Shown here: positions 16,437 through 24,814 of the stretch, piece by piece | Layout of the letters: each line of letters begins with the position of its first letter | How positions within the stretch are numbered: the first letter of the stretch is position 1 | NCBI RefSeq assembly: GCF_001623565.1 | Contig: NZ_CP015196.1 | Coordinates: forward strand, 2,129,501-2,193,500 | DNA length: 64,000 nucleotides | Direction of reading: 5' to 3' | Source: Streptococcus marmotae | Lineage (GTDB): Bacteria > Bacillota > Bacilli > Lactobacillales > Streptococcaceae | Made by a program: the position numbers and the translations under genes | The notes under the pieces: generated by a model | The model's database searches: none | Told to the model about the DNA's origin: nothing | The model's input: the letters and a program-made list of their open reading frames with translations, nothing else

Positions 16437-17855
16437 TTAATAACTAACTTTTTGCTTTTTCTTCGGCTTCGTTGTCATACAAGCCCAGTGCGCAAGCAAA
16501 GCACTATCCATAAGACTAATATCCATATCATCAAAATGAGAACGATAGCCAAAGCCACCATTGGAGCCAATATTGCGCTTATCGCAGTTAGTCGCTACCT
16601 TCGACAAAGACGGCTGACCAGCATGGCACAAGGTCTTTTGATAAATCCCCTGTTCCCACATGCTATTAGCGACAATGATTTCCTTGACCGTTGGCAACAC
16701 CACATTTTTAATGCGAAAATCCCTCAACTCATCATCTAAAATCTTCTGACCGCTCGCACCGTCCACAACAATCTGCGCCACTTTTGCCTTCTTCAAGAAA
16801 TGAATCATCCACTGATTGCCATTTCTAACCGATTGACAATCAATCACCTCTACAAAGACCTGCCCTTCTGCCGTCCGCACTGCCACGCTCATAGCGACAT
16901 TCGTGCCGTCTTGACCATACTTGATACCGACAAATAACGGACCAGAAAAAGCAGGAAGCTGAGAAACCCTCAAGGATTCCCACTCCGTTTCTGAAATAGC
17001 AGACTTTTGATTGTACTGTGGCCAGTAGCCCAAGCGCTGTACATTGTGGTCCAGCTTGTCTTCGCCAAGCTCTGCCTCAATCTTCCGCTCATTTAAGTGA
17101 TAGCCCATAGAAGGATTGGAGTTATACCAAGCCTCCACATCGTCAATCTCTCTTTCCGTATCGACAGACCACTCAGCCCAGCCTGAATACTTGGATTTCC
17201 CAAAAAGACAAGCACTCCGATACTTAGTAAAGACCGTCCCACTTGAGACCGGCGTTGGCGGAGTACCACACATGACCGTCATCGGATTGTCACTATCTGT
17301 CACCGTGTACTTGAGAGCCGACTCCTGCTCAGTCGTGTACTCCTGAGCCTCGTCAATGATGAGCAAGTCAAATCCCTCACCAAGACCCCCATTGGAAGTC
17401 CTAGTTCGAAACTGCACCACACCGCCAGACTTGTAAAGCTCAATGCGCTCTTGACCCTTAGCACGAATAGAATTAAAGTCCTCCCCGTCCACATAGCCCA
17501 TCTTTTCCAGATAACGCTTGACCTTTTCAAAAGACGAATGCGACGTGCTGATACGATGAGCCGTATGCAGGATATTCAACCCATGCTCCAAGCCCCACAG
17601 CTCCAACATGTAGAGGATTTCCGACTTCCCATTCCGCCGAGGAATCGAGTAGCCAAACTTCTGATGCACCCACAAGCCAGACTTATCTACCGCCATGATT
17701 GGCTGTAAAAGATTGACCTGCCAAGCATAGCAAGACAAGCCCGTCCGTTCATAGATCTCCACCGCCTCTTTTGACAATGATTTCTTTTTAGTATATGGAA
17801 GAATTACCGATTGAGTAGGATTTTGATTGCCAAGTTTTTTCTTAACCCTAGCCAT
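16437..17855 (-). CDS. Terminase large subunit
   Basis: The start with AAGGACAGG upstream gives 472 residues (MARVKKKLGNQ...). The ATPase domain has a Walker A-like IPRRNGKSE (about 71-79) and Walker B LLIIDEAQEY (about 165-172), followed by a CGTPPTP coupling segment. The nuclease half includes FVGIKYGQDGTN and DDMDISLMDSALLAHW. TerL packages DNA through the portal. Its position is odd: it lies after portal, MuF and three small genes, directly before the scaffold, whereas TerL normally precedes portal. No small terminase is recognisable nearby. Confidence 0.9.
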   Translation of the reverse strand: MARVKKKLGNQNPTQSVILPYTKKKSLSKEAVEIYERTGLSCYAWQVNLLQPIMAVDKSGLWVHQKFGYSIPRRNGKSEILYMLELWGLEHGLNILHTAHRISTSHSSFEKVKRYLEKMGYVDGEDFNSIRAKGQERIELYKSGGVVQFRTRTSNGGLGEGFDLLIIDEAQEYTTEQESALKYTVTDSDNPMTVMCGTPPTPVSSGTVFTKYRSACLFGKSKYSGWAEWSVDTEREIDDVEAWYNSNPSMGYHLNERKIEAELGEDKLDHNVQRLGYWPQYNQKSAISETEWESLRVSQLPAFSGPLFVGIKYGQDGTNVAMSVAVRTAEGQVFVEVIDCQSVRNGNQWMIHFLKKAKVAQIVVDGASGQKILDDELRDFRIKNVVLPTVKEIIVANSMWEQGIYQKTLCHAGQPSLSKVATNCDKRNIGSNGGFGYRSHFDDMDISLMDSALLAHWACMTTKPKKKQKVSY

Positions 17856-17955
17856 AACCTGTCCTTTCAATCGTATCAACTACCATGCAGCTTTTAACGC
17901 CCTCAGCACGTTTTAGGCAAAGTGAAGATATAACGAGCTTTTAGCCCCTGTTCAT

Positions 17956-18366
17956 TTACTCTTTAAATGTCAATCTACCAGTCAAGACATCTAAAATTGT
18001 CTTGCCGTTTTTAGAAAATAATTTACTGCCCCTTATCTTTTCAGACTCCAAGGCAACCTTCTGGATAGCTTTCACAATGGCTTTTCCATTTGAAGCGATA
18101 GAACCAGCCTTGATTTCTTCACTAGCAATTGAAATAGCGCTCGTATTTGAAGCTACTTCAGCTCGTAACTCCTCAAAGTTCTTATTCGTTCCCTCAGCGT
18201 TTTTAGATACTTGTTCTTCAAGCCGTTCTACACGACTCATAGTATGAACCTGCGCTTCTGTAAGCAAAGTCACTTGATCTAACAGTCCTGCATTCTTGCG
18301 TTCAAGGTCTGCCACTCTTTTTTCAAGAAGTAGTATCAACCACTTCTTTTTCATTCGTTTATTCAT
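17956..18366 (-). CDS. Coiled-coil phage protein of unknown function
   Basis: The 136-residue protein has a basic N-terminus, a long coiled coil (about 15-85) and a C-terminal globular part (GKAIVKAIQKVALESEKIRG). No HTH of a small terminase is visible although it lies just upstream of TerL. It overlaps the upstream gene by 4 bp. Function unknown. Confidence 0.6.
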   Translation of the reverse strand: MNKRMKKKWLILLLEKRVADLERKNAGLLDQVTLLTEAQVHTMSRVERLEEQVSKNAEGTNKNFEELRAEVASNTSAISIASEEIKAGSIASNGKAIVKAIQKVALESEKIRGSKLFSKNGKTILDVLTGRLTFKE

Positions 18367-18620
18367 GATTGAACCTCCTCATAAGTTTCTTTAAAAATAT
18401 CAGGCTTGCATGGATAAAACTCACCATGTACCCCCTTGATGATGTAGTCACCATCTGAAATATACATAGCACCTTCTAGTGTAGCAATATAATAGCTATT
18501 TGTCTCAACATAGTAGACAAGGTCTGAACTATCTTTCATAAAATCCATCACTGCCCCGATTTTTGGAAATTGATACTGTACTGCCTCAACTTCTACTGGC
18601 TTCTTACGGTATTTTGCCAT
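18363..18620 (-). CDS. Phage protein with PGDYG-like domain
   Basis: The 85-residue protein begins MAKYRKKPVEVEAVQYQ and ends YIIKGVHGEFYPCKPDIFKE, a very common phage/prophage family (MAKYRKKP...GDWIIKG..GE.YPCKPDIF). Function is not established. It lies among head genes, where it is not usual, so it may be accessory cargo. Confidence 0.75.
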   Translation of the reverse strand: MAKYRKKPVEVEAVQYQFPKIGAVMDFMKDSSDLVYYVETNSYYIATLEGAMYISDGDYIIKGVHGEFYPCKPDIFKETYEEVQS

Positions 18621-18670
18621 TCTTTCCTCCTTTTGCGTACAAGAAAAGCACCTAGATTATGCTAAGTGCC

Positions 18671-18877
18671 TTATACTAATTCGATTGATTTGATTTCAGA
18701 TTCATTGAATCCAACATACTGATGCTGAGCTGTTTTTATAGTGATTTCATCGTACAACTCTTCTTCTGTATCCAACTTCCCTGTATACGTATTACAATAA
18801 CCTTCAAGGACTGTATCATCAATAAAAGTTACCTTAATATTTTCCCCAAGAAAATCATGTAAACTATTCCAATTCAT
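18671..18877 (-). CDS. Candidate immunity protein for MuF toxin, Sm-like small beta barrel
   Basis: The 68-residue acidic protein starts 2 bp after the MuF toxin stop and has AGGAGAT upstream. Residues about 12-66 (IKVTFIDDTVLEGYCNTY...ITIKTAQHQYVGFNESEIKS) look like a five-stranded Sm/LSM-type barrel. An unrelated small acidic gene immediately after a polymorphic toxin usually encodes its immunity protein. The assignment rests on position and composition. Confidence 0.5.
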   Translation of the reverse strand: MNWNSLHDFLGENIKVTFIDDTVLEGYCNTYTGKLDTEEELYDEITIKTAQHQYVGFNESEIKSIELV

Positions 18878-18879
18878 GA

Positions 18880-20097
18880 CTATCTCCTTTCTTTAGGTAC
18901 AATATGTACTCTTTTTGCTGAGTGGTGAATTTTTATTATATTAGTTTCAGTTGCACCAAATTGACTTACAGCCACACCAATCGGAAAATCTAATTCTATA
19001 ATCTCTTTATTGGTTCTTCTACCTTTCCGGTCCACTTCAATTATTCCTGTTCCAGCATACTTATCAAATAATGATTGTACATCAATTGTGTCATAAAAAT
19101 ATGATTTTCCAGGAGTAACTGTTGATTCCATGTGTGGAAGTTGTTTTTCTGGATTAATCCTAGTTCCCCACTCTCCCGAACTAATTTTACCTCTAATATA
19201 AACCTTATCTTTTAAACGCTCATATCCCTCACCATCATTATACTTCAAATCTTGAAATTTTGCTACTGATATAGGGGCATTTTCAGCACCTAAAACCGCG
19301 ACAATTTTCTTAAATTCTCTGATATCTTCCTTGCGGTTATTATCACGAATATCCCTATTTATTTGCTTACGCTGTTCCAAGACATCAGCGCTTTCCTTAC
19401 TCCATTTTTTCGACCAAACATTTTTCCTTTTACCATCGCCTGTTTTGTAGTCAACAGTACACCGACAATTGCCATGCCTCCGATACACGTCTTTTGGCAC
19501 ATGAGGATAGTCATAGATTCCAGCCAAGCCACGGCACCAATCACAGCAGTTTCCAACGTGTTTTCGTGTAATTTTAGGGCTCAGCCCTACTTTCGCATGA
19601 AAGTCCACATTTTCCTGAATAGCATCATCGACAATCCCCTGCGTAAACGTCACAATTGGATCACCCAAGAGCCATTTCACACTCTCAAAATCATCTGCGG
19701 TAGACAAACGGTTGACCAAGCCATCAATCTTATCTTGATTCAAAGACGGCACTTGCGCTTTTAAGCCCAAACCAGCCTTTTCATTTAACAATTGCTGAAC
19801 ATCTCTCGCATAACCGCTGACAAGCTCAAAATTCCGCCCCAGCGTGTCCTCTAACAAACGTTTCGCGATATTATAATACATTTTACCGTCTGGCAACTTA
19901 TCGGCACTTAGAGAAGCTCCCAGAGCCTCAGATAAAATTTCGCCAACCTCAATCGCCAAATCATTGACCGTCTTATAGGTCGCTTGCTTAGCCTTCAAAG
20001 CCTCAAAAGCAGCCGTTATCACTTCGCTCTTGCCATAAGCCTTTTCAAAATCCGCCTGAATAGACGCTAGTAAGTTCGGTACAATATCCTCATTCAT
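18880..20097 (-). CDS. MuF-type minor head protein fused to a C-terminal Ntox50-like toxin domain
   Basis: Residues about 1-235 form a phage minor head (MuF) module ending in its diagnostic Cys/His cluster (HVGNCCDWCRGLAGIYDYP, then RRHGNCRCTVDY). After a charged linker (about 240-290) comes a C-terminal domain with features of polymorphic toxin type 50: NPEKQLPHMEST, FDKYAGTGIIEVDRKG and a final IHHSAKRVHIVP. MuF toxins are an established group of temperate-phage polymorphic toxins, here predicted to be an RNase of the BECR type. The start overlaps the portal stop by 8 bp. The following gene is a candidate immunity gene. Toxin family assignment is moderate; the MuF part is firm. Confidence 0.8.
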   Translation of the reverse strand: MNEDIVPNLLASIQADFEKAYGKSEVITAAFEALKAKQATYKTVNDLAIEVGEILSEALGASLSADKLPDGKMYYNIAKRLLEDTLGRNFELVSGYARDVQQLLNEKAGLGLKAQVPSLNQDKIDGLVNRLSTADDFESVKWLLGDPIVTFTQGIVDDAIQENVDFHAKVGLSPKITRKHVGNCCDWCRGLAGIYDYPHVPKDVYRRHGNCRCTVDYKTGDGKRKNVWSKKWSKESADVLEQRKQINRDIRDNNRKEDIREFKKIVAVLGAENAPISVAKFQDLKYNDGEGYERLKDKVYIRGKISSGEWGTRINPEKQLPHMESTVTPGKSYFYDTIDVQSLFDKYAGTGIIEVDRKGRRTNKEIIELDFPIGVAVSQFGATETNIIKIHHSAKRVHIVPKERR

Positions 20098-21370
20098 CTA
20101 CCTTCTCCTTGGGAACCACCGGCACAGCCGATTCATCCCCACGAATACCCGTCAAATCACGGATTGTCTCCCCAGTGATATAACCTGGCAAGGACTGATT
20201 GATTTTAATGACACCATCACCCAGCATAGTCAAGGTTGTCGCATCCGCTTCAAATAACGGCTCCCATTTCGGAACCAATTTCATAAACTGGCTACGCAAA
20301 TAAGGGTACCCATCACGCAAACACGCCGCCACATAGGCCACATTTAACAACCCAGACCCGAGCGACCGTTGCGCCTTCCGACCAGCCAACCGCAAATTCT
20401 CATGACTTGCCTTGATAGCCTCGACCGACGACGGATTATCCGACACAAAGCCCAAATCATCCAAGGTCAAGCCCATTTCACCCGCAAAACCAGCCGCCGC
20501 CGTCCGCAATTGCTCCGTAAAAGGCGACATGCTAGAAGTCGTAAACTGACCAACCGTTGGCTTGTCCCCGTCCTCGTCCTTCGAAAACTGCAACAAACTA
20601 GAAACCGTCGCCTGCCATTTATCCAACCTCTCCATATCAGGATCAGTCCCCAAAACATACTTCTGTGGAAACGAATAAAACTCCGCCGTCACATCAGCCC
20701 GCTCCAACGTACGCTTCGCATACCTCTGATAGTACATCCCAGCCCTCGTAATCCGAGAACGACCAAACGGACGCACCGCATCAGGACGATGGATAATCGG
20801 CACCAGCAAAGGAACCCCAGTCTCATTCTTGACAGGAGTATGCTTCCCATTCTGAATATAAAGCGTCCAATCCGATGTAAAGTAGGCTTCTTGCAAAGGC
20901 CTACCATACTCATCACGCTGCAACACCGCATAACCTTCCGTCAACAACCCAGTAATCGGATTGAGAATCCCCGTAGCATTGCTTGCCTCAATAACCTGCA
21001 ACCGGGGCTCCCCATCTTCTCCCTTTGAGACATAGACAAAACTACAAGCCCCAATCAAAGCAGACAAAACCACACTATCAAAAAAGACATCAGGATTGTT
21101 CTGCCGAAAGATGTCATTCACCTCAAAATCATCATTAGCAAACTCACGAAAGACCAGCCTGTCTGCTAAGCTATCCACACCCTTAGCACACCAACCAAGA
21201 ACAGCCTGATATTGCCTGCGAATCTCCGCTGGAATCGTAATCCCTATCGGAGACTCCTGATGTTGCATCGCATACTGCTTATACCTCAAATCCACCCGTT
21301 GCTTCACCGAAGACAGCTTAGACCTAAGATAACTAATCCCTTTTAGTTCCAATTTCCATTTTCCTTTCAT
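20090..21370 (-). CDS. Phage portal protein, SPP1 Gp6-like
   Basis: The protein (about 426 residues from MKGKWKLELKGISYLRSKLS) has the SPP1-type portal arrangement: an N-terminal KQRVDLRYKQYAMQH region, wing domain with NPDVFFDSVVLSALIG and IIHRPDAVRPFGRSRITRAG, then clip/crown segments ending NPSSVEAIKASHENLRLAGR. It forms the dodecameric DNA channel. The start is uncertain: ATG at 21370 has no clear ribosome site and a TTG about 6 codons later has AAAGGA upstream. Confidence 0.88.
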   Translation of the reverse strand: MKGKWKLELKGISYLRSKLSSVKQRVDLRYKQYAMQHQESPIGITIPAEIRRQYQAVLGWCAKGVDSLADRLVFREFANDDFEVNDIFRQNNPDVFFDSVVLSALIGACSFVYVSKGEDGEPRLQVIEASNATGILNPITGLLTEGYAVLQRDEYGRPLQEAYFTSDWTLYIQNGKHTPVKNETGVPLLVPIIHRPDAVRPFGRSRITRAGMYYQRYAKRTLERADVTAEFYSFPQKYVLGTDPDMERLDKWQATVSSLLQFSKDEDGDKPTVGQFTTSSMSPFTEQLRTAAAGFAGEMGLTLDDLGFVSDNPSSVEAIKASHENLRLAGRKAQRSLGSGLLNVAYVAACLRDGYPYLRSQFMKLVPKWEPLFEADATTLTMLGDGVIKINQSLPGYITGETIRDLTGIRGDESAVPVVPKEKVDE

Positions 21371-21495
21371 TTGGCGAGAGAAAAAATGCACAGTGACGGC
21401 GTGAAGCTCGCGAGCCTCCAAGGGGAGGGTGGTATCCCCCTTCCTGACAAGACTGCAAGATTTTCAACTTTTCCTCTCTGTACATTTTGATTGTA

Positions 21496-21831
21496 TTATC
21501 CTTTGTATGAAATCCAATCACAACTTTGCGGAAGATTGCGATTTCCAATCACTTTTGTATCACTTGCTCGCTCATCAGCATACAACTTATCAGACTTCTG
21601 TCTGTTACATTGCCAATGCGCAAGCTGTAAGTTATCTATATCTGATGGATGACCGTTCTTGATGACTGGAATGATGTGGTCAATGACTGGACTAAGTGGA
21701 TGAGGATACCTCAAACTCTTATCAACTGGATTACCACAAATACCACAAGTATTACGAGTTTTTAAAATAACCTTCTTGTTCTTTTCAAAGGCCACCCGGT
21801 GTTTTCCTTGACGGTCTGCTCTTGCTTGCAT
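21496..21831 (-). CDS. HNH endonuclease
   Basis: Starting at MQARADRQGKHRVAFEKNKK with AAAGGAG upstream, the 111-residue protein has two CxxC zinc pairs (TCGICGNPV; WQCNRQKS) and the HNH core IDHIIPVIKNGHPSDIDNLQ. In cos-packaging phages a small HNH protein works with terminase at cos. Its place beside the GC-rich repeat region at 21866-21940 fits, although here it is followed by portal and not terminase. Confidence 0.9.
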   Translation of the reverse strand: MQARADRQGKHRVAFEKNKKVILKTRNTCGICGNPVDKSLRYPHPLSPVIDHIIPVIKNGHPSDIDNLQLAHWQCNRQKSDKLYADERASDTKVIGNRNLPQSCDWISYKG

Positions 21832-21865
21832 AGAGGCTCCTTTCGTTTGAGAGGGAGTTATTTGG

Positions 21866-21940
21866 TGTGGGGGGAGTTTTAAATCCACCGTCTATTTTAT
21901 AACCTAGGGGTCTATTTCTACGGTGGGGGGGAGTTTTAAA
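21866..21940. other. Candidate cos/packaging region
   Basis: Two copies of GGGGGGAGTTTTAAA (ending 21883 and 21940) flank an inverted repeat CCACCGT/ACGGTGG centred on CCTAGGGG. This dyad sits between the HNH gene and the recombinase gene in a noncoding, strongly G-rich stretch unlike its neighbours. cos sites of HNH-encoding siphophages usually lie next to the HNH gene. The cut position cannot be read from sequence alone. Confidence 0.45.
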
Positions 21941-22091
21941 ATACCTTCTCATTTTATGTTGAGGGGAGGGTATTTTTTAGGTGGTGAATTTAACATATCT
22001 TATATTCTGTTAAATTCGAACAACACTCAATAAAACCAAGCACATCAAGCTATCAACTCAATTTCTGCATTTTCCAATTTACAATTTCTCA

Positions 22092-22679
22092 TTATGTTAA
22101 ATACATACCGTTTTTATAATCAAAACTAAGCATAGCATCGTCTAGTTCGTCCTGCTTATAACCAATGTATATCAATGTAATGTCTGGCGAAGCGTGGTTA
22201 AATAGATTCATCAATAGCACAATGTTTTGAGTTTGCTTATAGAAATGATATCCAAAAGTTTTTCTCATTGAATGTGTCCCTATATTCTCCAAGCCGACAC
22301 GTTCAGCCGCTTCTTTAAAAATCTGATAAGCAGCAACTCGTCCAATGTGAGCAATCCGAACACCGTTTACATTTTTCTTTTTTCTGCTCGGGAATAGATA
22401 GTCATAATCTTTCAACTCATTATTTTTAATGTACCATTTCAAAGCCTTTCTTAATTCTGGATTGATAGCAAATGGTTTCACTTTTCCCGTCTTTTTTTCG
22501 ATGACCTCAATACGATTGCCAACAACATCTCTTACTTTTAGAGGTACAATGTCACTAATCCTAAGTCCAGAATAGAGTCCACACATAACTAGTACATAAT
22601 CTCGCTCATTACGAGAACGCAGATAGTCTTTTAATCGTTCAATGTCATCGGTATCTCTGATTGGTTCGACTCGCTTCAT
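22092..22679 (-). CDS. Phage tyrosine recombinase-like protein beside ArpU
   Basis: Starting at MKRVEPIRDTDDIERLKDYL, with GAGGAGGTG upstream, the 195-residue protein lacks an arm-binding domain and consists of the catalytic fold: Arg in GLYSGLRISDIVPLKVRD, HSMRKTFGYHFYKQ (HxxR box), NHASPDITLIYIGY with the Tyr nucleophile. Such short recombinases are frequent next to ArpU in streptococcal phages. Its substrate is unknown; it is distinct from the integrase at 34.5 kb. Confidence 0.85.
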   Translation of the reverse strand: MKRVEPIRDTDDIERLKDYLRSRNERDYVLVMCGLYSGLRISDIVPLKVRDVVGNRIEVIEKKTGKVKPFAINPELRKALKWYIKNNELKDYDYLFPSRKKKNVNGVRIAHIGRVAAYQIFKEAAERVGLENIGTHSMRKTFGYHFYKQTQNIVLLMNLFNHASPDITLIYIGYKQDELDDAMLSFDYKNGMYLT

Positions 22680-22780
22680 GACTACACCTCCTCGTACAAT
22701 AATAAAAGACAAGAGGAAGTCTCTTGCCTTTTCATTCATGATACTATTTTATCATTAAAAAACAGATAGAAACTCCGCTG

Positions 22781-23218
22781 TTATTCCGCTATTATTCCGC
22801 TCAGAGCAACCAAGCACCCGCTTCTGTAAAGTTCCGCAAAAGCTAGTAAAGCATTAAACACAATCTCATGATAACGGGTTTTCTCATATCCCAATTCATT
22901 CTCTAATTCCGCATTAGTTTTTGGATAATTGGTCAAATACAAATCATAAAGTACTTTACGTTGATACGGATCAAGCAGATGACCCACCGCATACTCGATA
23001 GCTTCAAGCTCTGCTAATGCATCTGCCTTGCTTATCGCCAACCGCTCAACTGGTCTACTCGGACTCCCATGCGATTGCCTAGGCTCAAAGGAGTAAGTCG
23101 CTGTGACTTTCTGACCGTCAACATCGCCTGCAATCCGCCTCCAACGTGGATACTCTCTCAGTTTCCTCTTAGCATTTCTGATTGTCTGTTTTTCGTCAAT
23201 CTCTGGAAAAAAAGTCAC
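22781..23218 (-). CDS. ArpU-family late gene transcription regulator
   Basis: The 145-residue protein matches ArpU/RinA-type regulators: N-terminal MTFFPEIDEKQTIRNAKRKL and a sigma-like HTH near the C-terminus (RKVLYDLYLTNYPKTNAELE followed by LGYEKTRYHEI). It is expected to activate late transcription of the packaging-morphogenesis operon, which begins just downstream on the same strand. Confidence 0.87.
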   Translation of the reverse strand: MTFFPEIDEKQTIRNAKRKLREYPRWRRIAGDVDGQKVTATYSFEPRQSHGSPSRPVERLAISKADALAELEAIEYAVGHLLDPYQRKVLYDLYLTNYPKTNAELENELGYEKTRYHEIVFNALLAFAELYRSGCLVALSGIIAE

Positions 23219-23238
23219 TCTCGCTCTCTCCTTTGTGA

Positions 23239-23293
23239 TATAATATTAATGAACTTATTATTCACAAGGAGTCAGCAATTGCTGGCTTTTTTT
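23239..23293 (+). ncRNA. Very short plus-strand transcription unit (promoter plus hairpin)
   Basis: An extended -10 (TGATATAAT, hexamer 23239-23244) is followed about 30 bp later by a near-perfect hairpin CAGCAATTGCTG and TTTTTTT (to 23293). This predicts an RNA of roughly 45 nt opposite the ArpU leader. The same layout recurs at 29197. No ORF is contained. It could also be a minus-strand leader structure. Confidence 0.35.
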
Positions 23294-23591
23294 ATTTTCG
23301 CTGGTAACTGTACCACGGGAATTTAAACACCATCTTCCCACGTTCTGACAAGACTTTGCCTTTCGACTTCAGATTTTGCATTGGTTCTAGATTCGGTTGC
23401 CTACGTTCCCACTCCAATCTTCTTGCTTGGTTGTAGAGTTGTTCGATTTTAAGGCGATTTTCATCGCTTATAGCAAAACCTCGCTTCCACTTAGAAATCG
23501 TGTTAAAAGTTACGCCGATTTTCTCTCCAAGTTGCTGCTGCGTCCAGTAGTTGACTTTTAAAATGTAGGCCACTTTCTCAGCTGTTGTCAT
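23292..23591 (-). CDS. XRE-type HTH protein of the early region
   Basis: Starting at MTTAEKVAYILKVNYWTQQQ, with GGAGGGTG upstream, the 99-residue protein has one HTH (about 12-55: LGEKIGVTFNTISKWKRGFA) and a basic C-terminal tail. It is a probable DNA-binding regulator upstream of ArpU. Target unknown. Confidence 0.75.
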   Translation of the reverse strand: MTTAEKVAYILKVNYWTQQQLGEKIGVTFNTISKWKRGFAISDENRLKIEQLYNQARRLEWERRQPNLEPMQNLKSKGKVLSERGKMVFKFPWYSYQRK

Positions 23592-23592
23592 T

Positions 23593-23775
23593 TCACCCTC
23601 CTGGATACTGCACATATTTGTTCATCTCTTGCAGCTGTTGTGTAAGGACTTCATTGCGTTGGTACAGTCCGTCAATCTGGTCTTGCAGACTTCTGATTGA
23701 TAACACCATCAAAAACAGTGTGGACAGCAGAAATAGCGCAATGAGCATGATGATTGATTTTATATGTGTGGTCAT
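23593..23775 (-). CDS. Small membrane protein with coiled coil
   Basis: The 60-residue protein has one N-terminal membrane segment (about 7-27, SIIMLIALFLLSTLFLMVLS) followed by a short coiled coil. It overlaps the upstream gene by 4 bp and ends 2 bp before the next start. Function unknown. Confidence 0.6.
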   Translation of the reverse strand: MTTHIKSIIMLIALFLLSTLFLMVLSIRSLQDQIDGLYQRNEVLTQQLQEMNKYVQYPGG

Positions 23776-24056
23776 TTTTCAACCTCCGCAATAAACGGAT
23801 AAAACCACGAACGCTTAGAAAGCAATTCAGCAAGCACTTTATCTTTTAACTTAGTCAGCGGGATTTTAACAATCTCAAAATTTTCTTCATTTAGTTCGCC
23901 GTCCAACACCCCAAAATCCCATCTGATTAGGACACTATCTAGACTATCATGGATGAGCGCTCTCTTGTGTGAACATCGAACTGCGCCTTTGCCACCAAAA
24001 TTTGATACATAAGCACCTGTTTTTTTGCGTTGTATAGCAAAAACACTATTCATCAC
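23772..24056 (-). CDS. Conserved phage hypothetical protein
   Basis: The 94-residue soluble protein (MMNSVFAIQRKKTGAYVSNF...) has 4-bp overlaps with both neighbours, indicating a coupled early operon. I recognise no motif beyond a predicted alpha/beta fold. Confidence 0.6.
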   Translation of the reverse strand: MMNSVFAIQRKKTGAYVSNFGGKGAVRCSHKRALIHDSLDSVLIRWDFGVLDGELNEENFEIVKIPLTKLKDKVLAELLSKRSWFYPFIAEVEK

Positions 24057-24460
24057 TCCACCTCCAACAGTTCTGGATTCTCGTAGATATTGCCGAGGAC
24101 TTCAAAATCATTCTTAACAGCAGTGGGGTACCCACCTCCTAAATTCAAATTAAACCCTTGGAAAATTCTTATATCCCCAAAATTTTCTTCTACTTCCTGC
24201 GTACCAAACGAGACGACAACCTTGCGCCACTCGTTCTGCAATACAATATCCCCTTCAAAAATTTCAACACCATTCTTATCAAACAAACCTGTTGATTGCA
24301 TGAGGATAATCTCGTTAAAGTCCGCCCAGTCAGCTGAAGTTTCGTCGTCAATTATTTCGTTAAACCAAACCCCTTCACCGTGATAGTTAATGCCTTCAAC
24401 AACCTTCATTTCAGGATTTTCTAAATCGACTTTTGACCAAGCTCTAAATTTTGGTATCAT
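24053..24460 (-). CDS. YopX-family phage protein
   Basis: The 135-residue protein shows the YopX pattern: MIPKFRAWSK at the start, then FNEIILMQSTGLFDKNGVEI, FEGDIV and FEVLGNIYENPELLE. YopX proteins are widespread in Gram-positive phages with no firm function. It overlaps the 50-residue Cys-rich gene upstream by 17 bp. Confidence 0.85.
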   Translation of the reverse strand: MIPKFRAWSKVDLENPEMKVVEGINYHGEGVWFNEIIDDETSADWADFNEIILMQSTGLFDKNGVEIFEGDIVLQNEWRKVVVSFGTQEVEENFGDIRIFQGFNLNLGGGYPTAVKNDFEVLGNIYENPELLEVE

Positions 24461-24596
24461 CTTCTACCACTCCTCTCCATTTTGCTACATGTTCGACAAT
24501 GCAATCTCCGCAATACCCAGTCCAATAGATACTGTGATAATCTTCTGTACCCTCATGATATTTACAACCACAGTCTTCACATGATTCAACTTTCAT
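24444..24596 (-). CDS. Small Cys-rich (zinc-ribbon-like) phage protein, 50 aa
   Basis: An ATG at 24596 with GGAGGT 6 bp upstream opens a 50-codon frame beginning MKVESCEDCGCKYHEG. Cysteines occur as CEDCGC and later CGDC, giving a two-pair zinc-binding pattern. It overlaps the upstream stop (ATGA-type) and the YopX start, as expected in a packed operon. Role unknown; DNA or protein binding is plausible. Confidence 0.65.
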   Translation of the reverse strand: MKVESCEDCGCKYHEGTEDYHSIYWTGYCGDCIVEHVAKWRGVVEDDTKI

Positions 24597-24814
24597 ATAT
24601 TTACCTCCTCAATGATATACCTTGCATTATGTGCTCCATAATCAATGTAAGTTACTCCATCTTTATTCCAAAATCGCCAAGTATCTGTATGTGTAACACT
24701 TGATTTCTCATCAACAATCTTCCTTACTGCATAAATAGCTTCTTTCTCCGTGTTAAATTGCCCTTGAAATTCAGGTTCTTTATCGTTGATTTGGAAGTAT
24801 AGGTTATAGGTCAC
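24593..24814 (-). CDS. Phage hypothetical protein, GTG start
   Basis: The GTG at 24814 is preceded by GGAGGAGGTGG and gives 73 residues (VTYNLYFQINDKEPEFQGQF...). The product is a small alpha/beta protein with no recognised domain. A longer frame without a ribosome site begins at 24850. Confidence 0.6.
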   Translation of the reverse strand: MTYNLYFQINDKEPEFQGQFNTEKEAIYAVRKIVDEKSSVTHTDTWRFWNKDGVTYIDYGAHNARYIIEEVNI

